From the NCBI GenBank assembly GCA_049609225.1, contig JBMYYH010000002.1, positions 8,154 to 72,153 on the forward strand: 64,000 nt of DNA, read 5' to 3'. Origin of the DNA: GCA-2746235 sp049609225. GTDB lineage: Bacteria; Planctomycetota; UBA1135. Shown here piece by piece: positions 60,395-64,000 of this stretch. The position numbers and the translations under genes are program-made. The notes under the pieces were generated by a model that was not told the DNA's origin, searched no databases, and saw only the letters and a list, made by a program, of their open reading frames with translations. Positions within the stretch are counted from its first letter, which is position 1; each line of letters opens with the position of its first letter.

Positions 60395-60942
60395 GAGGTG
60401 GTTTCTCCGAGACGCGCGCGCAAGTTTTCACGCCCGCGCATGAGCCAAGATTTGACGGTGTTCGCAGTGGAACGCATGAGCTCGGCGATTTCCGCGGTGC
60501 TCATGCCGTCGAGGTAATGATAACCCAAAGCAAGACGTTGCTGTTCCGGCAATCCCTGCATCAACCGACGCAAGCGTTGCACCTCATCTTCGCGTCCGGC
60601 AATCGTGGAGGCTTCTTCGCCACGGCCTTCCGGTTCGGCGGCACTATCCAAGGCCTGCACGCCGCCCTGATGACGCAGATGTTTGTCGCGCGCGCGGATG
60701 CATTCGCGATAGGCAATGCGGTAAACCCAGGTGCTTAATTTCGAGTCGCCCCGGAAACCTGGAAGGCCGCGTAGTGCCCTTAACAGCGTTTCCTGCACTA
60801 CATCCTGTACCAGGTCCGCCGGAAGGCGGAAACGCGTGGCTTGCGCAGCAATTGGTGAAGAGAATGCCTCCACGAAGCGTCTGCTATTCGTAGGTGTGAG
60901 CGGGAGGAAATCCGCAACTCGATTCAGGGGCTGGTTTTCCAC
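60391..60942 (-). CDS. ECF RNA polymerase sigma factor (SigE/RpoE-like)
   Basis: The 183-residue sigma factor has region 2 (LPADLVQDVVQETLLRALRGLPGFRGDSKLSTWVYRIAYREC) and region 4 (MQGLPEQQRLALGYHYLDGMSTAEIAELMRSTANTVKSWLMRGRENLRARL). GTG 60942 follows AAGGAAG at 5-8 bases, so I prefer it over the ATG at 61032, which would add an unusual N-terminal tail and overlap the divergent promoter. The anti-sigma-like gene overlaps its stop. An inverted repeat at 60976-61002 lies just upstream and could be its autoregulatory site. Confidence 0.9.
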   Translation of the reverse strand: MENQPLNRVADFLPLTPTNSRRFVEAFSSPIAAQATRFRLPADLVQDVVQETLLRALRGLPGFRGDSKLSTWVYRIAYRECIRARDKHLRHQGGVQALDSAAEPEGRGEEASTIAGREDEVQRLRRLMQGLPEQQRLALGYHYLDGMSTAEIAELMRSTANTVKSWLMRGRENLRARLGETTS

Positions 60943-60975
60943 CGTTCTTCCTTCTGACCCCCATCCTAGGTTCTC

Positions 60976-61002
60976 GGTTGCAAGAAAAAATACCCTGCAA
61001 CC
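60976..61002. promoter_or_regulatory. GGTTGCA-N13-TGCAACC inverted repeat upstream of the ECF sigma gene
   Basis: GGTTGCA (60976-60982) and TGCAACC (60996-61002) are perfect 7-bp arms around a 13-base A/T-rich spacer. The element sits in the divergent region between the ECF sigma gene and the small membrane protein gene at 61056. The TTGCAACC arm resembles the -35 box of some ECF promoters, so a promoter or operator for both directions is possible. Confidence 0.45.
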
Positions 61003-61055
61003 ACTGTCATAGCGCGTAGGTCTCTGTGGCAAGCAACGAACAAGAAATCACTGTC

Positions 61056-61220
61056 ATGTCTCTCCTCCAATCCGCCGTCTCTCTGGCCTTCCCTGTCCTA
61101 AAGGATGCTGATCCAATGCTCCTTGCACCGGTTCTGGCCTTGATCCTCTCCTTCACCCTGGTCGGCCTGTTCGGCCTCTATCTGGCCATGCAGGACTTTA
61201 TGAGCAACCAGAAGTCTTAA
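61056..61220 (+). CDS. Small single-span membrane protein
   Basis: The 54-residue protein (MSLLQSAVSLAF to SNQKS) has one long hydrophobic helix (about 22-45) and polar ends. GTG 61026 is also in frame and would give 64 residues. It is divergent from the ECF sigma gene and followed by two small hairpins (61228-61237 and 61239-61254) and an intrinsic terminator at 61265-61305. It therefore has its own transcription unit. No family is recognised; small single-span proteins often modulate membrane complexes. Confidence 0.6.
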   Translation: MSLLQSAVSLAFPVLKDADPMLLAPVLALILSFTLVGLFGLYLAMQDFMSNQKS

Positions 61221-61264
61221 ATCGAAGGGGACAATCCCGATGACTCCGGTCATCTGGGAGGTGA

Positions 61265-61305
61265 GCGACGACCGTGGGTTAGGGTTCCGGTCGTCGCTTT
61301 TTTTT
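61265..61305 (+). terminator. Intrinsic terminator after the small membrane protein gene
   Basis: GCGACGACCG (61265-61274) pairs perfectly with CGGTCGTCGC (61288-61297), and a run of eight T residues follows. This is a textbook Rho-independent terminator, so the next gene at 61354 needs its own promoter or read-through. Confidence 0.9.
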
Positions 61306-61353
61306 ATGCCCTTTGCTGCAACCGACTTGGGCCTGCAGCGTTCCGAGAAGCAA

Positions 61354-61722
61354 ATGGATGAAAAGGTCATCGCCATCGTCGCCATGTTGGGCGGCTTCTC
61401 AATCCCTCTGTTTTGGTTCTACTTCGACTACAAGGCCAAGGCCCGACGTGCGCGCGTGGCTGAAAAAGCCCTCGAGGTAGGGGCCCCTCCGGAAGAGATT
61501 TTGCGCGCCCTCGAGGCAACCGACAAACCTCCGGAGCCGAAAGAAAAGCGGTTGCCTTATCGAAAAGGCTTGATCTTGTGTGCGATTGGTGCCGCGCTAC
61601 TGTTCAGTGTCGAACACCATCAGGGAGAAAGGGAGCTGAATGTACCCGGAACGATCCTGTTGTTCCTCGGTATCGCCTTTATCCTCAGCGATTTCTTCAA
61701 TCGAAAGTCTTTTCGAGAATAA
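61354..61722 (+). CDS. Small membrane protein with cytoplasmic charged loop (DUF6249-like)
   Basis: The 122-residue protein starts MDEKVIAIVAMLGG. It has an N-terminal helix (4-25), a charged loop (DYKAKARRARVAEKALEVGAPPEEILRALEATDKPPEPKEKR, 27-68) and two further hydrophobic stretches (about 70-88 and 97-115). The order helix, KA-rich stretch, G.PPEEIL.AL, then LPYRKGLILCAIG resembles DUF6249-type proteins, often encoded with ECF sigma and anti-sigma genes. ATG 61354 was chosen because an upstream in-frame ATG at 61240 precedes the terminator of the previous gene. Confidence 0.65.
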   Translation: MDEKVIAIVAMLGGFSIPLFWFYFDYKAKARRARVAEKALEVGAPPEEILRALEATDKPPEPKEKRLPYRKGLILCAIGAALLFSVEHHQGERELNVPGTILLFLGIAFILSDFFNRKSFRE

Positions 61723-61767
61723 TCGCTAACCACTAGCCTTCCCTCTGCGTAGAAGACCACATGCAGA

Positions 61768-61800
61768 GGGGGGCGCATAGCGCTCCCCCCATTTGCTCTT
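61768..61800 (+). terminator. Terminator-like hairpin after the DUF6249-like gene, competing with an alternative stem
   Basis: GGGGG plus GCGC (61768-61776) pairs with GCGC, a bulged T and CCCCC (61780-61789) around an ATA loop, followed by ATTTGCTCTTT. The first G residues also belong to a second perfect stem, CCCTCTGC (61741-61748) with GCAGAGGG (61763-61770), so the two hairpins cannot form together. Confidence 0.5.
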
Positions 61801-61928
61801 TCACGATCGGTTGACCATCTTCACGGGAAAGGTCTCCGGTCAAGTCCCGGTGTCAGAGTGTGGAACAGGATCGATGGTTAGGGTCTTCGAACCTGTCGTA
61901 GGAACAAATCCCCCTCTGCATTGGGAAT

Positions 61929-61969
61929 GTGGCGATCACGTTTAGGGGCGTGGTCGTCACTTTTTTTTT
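61929..61969 (+). terminator. Intrinsic terminator
   Basis: GTGGCGATCACG (61929-61940) pairs with CGTGGTCGTCAC (61949-61960) with two wobble pairs, followed by nine T residues. It ends whatever is transcribed rightward through 61741-61928 and prevents read-through into the convergent fad gene. Confidence 0.88.
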
Positions 61970-61981
61970 GCACCCACCTCT

Positions 61982-64000
61982 TTAGAACAGGGACTGTTCG
62001 TTTTCGACCATATTTCGCATCCACTGTGCGGGCATGAACTTCGCACCACCGCCAGGCCGACCCACCACATCAGGTGCGGAAGCGATCGCCTCCAAGCGTG
62101 CGAGGATGCTCGACCAACCTTCGGCTTCAGCGTAATGCAGGAGCCCGCCGCGGAAGGGCGCGAAGCCCATTCCGAAAACGGTGGCCAGATCGAGGTCCTC
62201 CGGAGTCTTGGTCACGTCCTCCGCCATGCAGCGTGCGGCTTCGTTGACCATGCTGAGGATCAGGCGGTCGCGGATGGCTGCATCGTCCAATTGGCGCGCA
62301 GAATCATCCTGCTGGAAGGAAGCAAGATCCGAGGAAAGCTCCGGCTTTTTGTCTTTGCCCTTGGGATGGCGATAGAAACCCCAGCCAGTCTTCACGCCGA
62401 GGCGCTTCTCCGAGGACATGGCCTGGATGCCGGCGCAGGGGATCATGCGCTCGCCATAGGCGCTATGCAGCGATTGTGCCGCGTGGGTGGCGATGTCGAG
62501 GCCAACTTCATCCAGCAGGCGTAGCGGGCCCATCGGCATGCCGAAGTCGAGCATCAGGCGATCGATGCGTTCCGGATCCACCCCAGCGACGAACAGGCGC
62601 ACGGCCTCATCCAAGTAGGGTCCGAGCAGGCGGTTGACCAGGAAGCCGGCAACGTCCTTGACCACGACGGGAGTCTTGCCCATACGTGCTGCAAGTGCGG
62701 CCACTTCGACCGCGGCTTGTGCACTGGTTTGTTCGCCGAGCACGATCTCGACCAAAGGCATTTTGCGCACTGGGTTGAAGAAATGCATGCCGACCACGCG
62801 TTCCGGATGCGGAAGGCTCGCGGCCATCTCGGTCACCGACAAGGAACTGGTGTTGGTCGCGATGATGCAATCCTCGGCCACCTGTGCGGCCACGGCCCCG
62901 AGCACACTGCGCTTGACGTCCATGCGTTCGGCCACCGCCTCCAACACGATCTCGGCGCGCGCCAGTCCATCCATCTCCTGCGAGACGGTGAGGCGATCGA
63001 TCGCTGCATCCGCTTCATGCGGCTTCATCCGCCGGCGCTTCTTCTTGCGCATCACGGTATTGGCCTGATCCAGTAGGGCAGCATCCAAGGCATCACGCGA
63101 GAGGTCGATCAGGCGCATCTCCAAACCCTTCTCCGCCATCGACCCCGCGATCGCGCCACCCATGACGCCACCGCCGATCACCGCACCTCGTTGAAGTTTG
63201 CGCGGACGCATCTCCTTCGTGCCGCGTGCGTATTTCTTGGCGGCCTCCGAGGCGAAGAAGATGCCGACTAGGCTCTTGCACACGGAGCCGATGGCAAGAT
63301 CCGCCACGGCTTCGGCTTCACGTTCGACCATCTGTTTGGCGTCGGCGCTGAAGTTTCGCAGCACCAGATCCTTGGCGACGATGGGGGCGGGGTAGGCACC
63401 GCGGGTCTTTTTCTCGACTTGCTTGGTCACCTTGCTGTCGATGAGGAGTCGAGCGATGGGATTGCGGTCCACCAGCCATTTCGAAGCCCCACGCTTCTTG
63501 CGCTTGAGCTTCATGCGCCCCATCGCCACCTCGGACGCCACTTCCAGCAGCTTGCCGGGATAGGTCAGGCGATCCACCAGGCCTTTCTTCCATGCTGGGC
63601 GCGCTGCGTACAGGCGGCCACTCAGGATGGCATCAAGGGCGGTAGGGAGCCCCACCCGACGCGGCAGGCGGTGCGAGCCACCCCAGCCGGGAATGATGCC
63701 AAGCATGGTCTCGGGGAGTCCGATGCGGGTCTTGGGATCATCGGCTGCGATGATCCAGTTGCACGACAGCGACAGCTCGAAGGCCCCCCCTGGGACCGCA
63801 CCGCCGACCGCAGCGACCGTGGTCGGCTTGAGGTCTTGGATGCGTTGGAAGATGCCGTGGACGAAACGCACGACTTCCAATGCGTCGGCGCGGTCGGACA
63901 ACTTGGAGATGCCTTCGACGTCGGCGCCAGCGGCGAACTGCAGGGGCTCGCGTCCGGCGAAGACGATGCCTTTGAGCTCGCGGTCAGCCTGTAGTTCATG
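61982..64000 (-). CDS. Enoyl-CoA hydratase/3-hydroxyacyl-CoA dehydrogenase (FadB/FadJ-like), 5'-truncated
   Basis: The minus strand is open from the right edge to the stop at 61982, giving 672 residues without the true start. The hydratase half shows FAAGADVEGI (oxyanion), GGAFELSLSCNW and GLPETMLGIIPGWGG, with both catalytic Glu positions kept. The dehydrogenase half has IGGGVMGGAIAGSMAEKG (NAD), HFFNPVRKMPLVE with the catalytic His, and ATNTSSLSVTEMA. It performs the second and third steps of fatty-acid beta-oxidation. Together with the acyl-CoA ligase at 2444 it indicates fatty-acid use. A TTG at 63901 looks like a start but is internal. Confidence 0.93.
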   Translation of the reverse strand, partial: HELQADRELKGIVFAGREPLQFAAGADVEGISKLSDRADALEVVRFVHGIFQRIQDLKPTTVAAVGGAVPGGAFELSLSCNWIIAADDPKTRIGLPETMLGIIPGWGGSHRLPRRVGLPTALDAILSGRLYAARPAWKKGLVDRLTYPGKLLEVASEVAMGRMKLKRKKRGASKWLVDRNPIARLLIDSKVTKQVEKKTRGAYPAPIVAKDLVLRNFSADAKQMVEREAEAVADLAIGSVCKSLVGIFFASEAAKKYARGTKEMRPRKLQRGAVIGGGVMGGAIAGSMAEKGLEMRLIDLSRDALDAALLDQANTVMRKKKRRRMKPHEADAAIDRLTVSQEMDGLARAEIVLEAVAERMDVKRSVLGAVAAQVAEDCIIATNTSSLSVTEMAASLPHPERVVGMHFFNPVRKMPLVEIVLGEQTSAQAAVEVAALAARMGKTPVVVKDVAGFLVNRLLGPYLDEAVRLFVAGVDPERIDRLMLDFGMPMGPLRLLDEVGLDIATHAAQSLHSAYGERMIPCAGIQAMSSEKRLGVKTGWGFYRHPKGKDKKPELSSDLASFQQDDSARQLDDAAIRDRLILSMVNEAARCMAEDVTKTPEDLDLATVFGMGFAPFRGGLLHYAEAEGWSSILARLEAIASAPDVVGRPGGGAKFMPAQWMRNMVENEQSLF

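Larger units (their letters stand above)
61762..61969 (+). ncRNA. Candidate structured non-coding RNA of unknown class
   Basis: The 259-base interval between 61722 and the gene ending at 61982 has no convincing protein gene. TGCAGAGGGGG (61762-61772) is perfectly complementary to CCCCCTCTGCA (61910-61920), an 11-bp closing helix. Inside it TTGACC (61811-61816) pairs with GGTCAA (61838-61843) and ACAGG (61865-61869) with CCTGT (61892-61896). A strong intrinsic terminator follows at 61929-61969. The layout (long closing helix, internal hairpins, terminator) is that of a small structured RNA. The 5' end could lie near 61735. No tRNA, tmRNA or SRP signature was seen. Confidence 0.4.

Noticed and set aside
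61880..61900. TTCGAA-containing stretch resembling a tRNA T-arm
   Set aside because: No acceptor stem, anticodon arm or D arm can be placed around it on either strand.
61874..61945. A 23-codon frame (MVRVFEPVVGTN...) inside the candidate RNA
   Set aside because: It runs into the terminator stem, has no ribosome-binding site and no recognisable content; the RNA structure is the stronger signal.
63901..63901. TTG at 63901 as start of the FadB/FadJ-like gene
   Set aside because: The frame continues upstream to the right edge with the conserved oxyanion segment FAAGADVEGI, which must be part of the protein.
1..64000. CRISPR arrays, insertion sequences, phage or integrase genes
   Set aside because: No regularly spaced direct repeats and no transposase, integrase or phage protein motifs were seen in any frame.

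Overview
The window is a gene-dense, GC-rich (about 60% by eye) bacterial chromosome segment with short intergenic gaps. I saw no rRNA, tRNA, CRISPR array, transposase or integrase. The gene content points to a Gram-negative-type, didermic, probably aquatic planctomycete-like bacterium. The evidence is an ECF sigma factor coupled to a Ser/Thr kinase with TPRs, FG-GAP and PD40 propeller proteins, membrane-anchored carboxypeptidase-regulatory-like proteins, a stand-alone GGQ release-factor-like protein, HldD, outer-membrane barrels and many lipoproteins. This assignment is an inference from gene families, not a phylogeny.

Layout. 1-168: 5' part of a GGQ release-factor-like gene running off the left edge. 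281-2350: secreted S8 protease with P-domain. 2444-7068: lipid block (acyl-CoA ligase + HSDL2-like SDR; desaturase + acyltransferase + SUI1 protein). 7152-13118: envelope sugar genes (hldD, GT2, epimerase, rfbF) with small membrane proteins, an LMW-phosphatase-like protein and DoxX. 13122-18370: exported orphans, including an HEATH metallopeptidase-like protein, an ankyrin lipoprotein and a three-repeat secreted protein. 18452-29293: a six-gene copper island (Cys-rich protein, cusC, cusB, cusA, four-module metal-binding protein, copA). 29346-33067: exported GH13 amylase and a TPR/FG-GAP protein.

33064-50177: an accessory-looking region. It has four paralogous anchored proteins sharing a C-terminal module, a frameshifted fifth relic (37640-37787), an ECF sigma/kinase operon, a PD40 protein, a flavin-reductase/DoxX pair with divergent LysR, a barrel protein, a lipoprotein gene broken by two in-frame UGAs (45556-46056) and an S41 peptidase. 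50230-51753: a second sugar pair. 51855-58670: signalling cluster with a pseudokinase, a hybrid kinase whose phospho-acceptor His is Gln, and an intact paralogue. 58755-61722: lhgO, a second ECF sigma factor with a membrane partner, and two small membrane proteins. 61741-61969: a structured intergenic segment ending in an intrinsic terminator, proposed as a non-coding RNA. 61982-64000: a FadB/FadJ-type gene entering from the right edge.

The best candidates for something undescribed are the structured RNA at 61762-61969, the paralogous surface-protein family with its C-terminal module, and the pseudoenzyme signalling cluster. The copper island is a coherent system with several unusual components.
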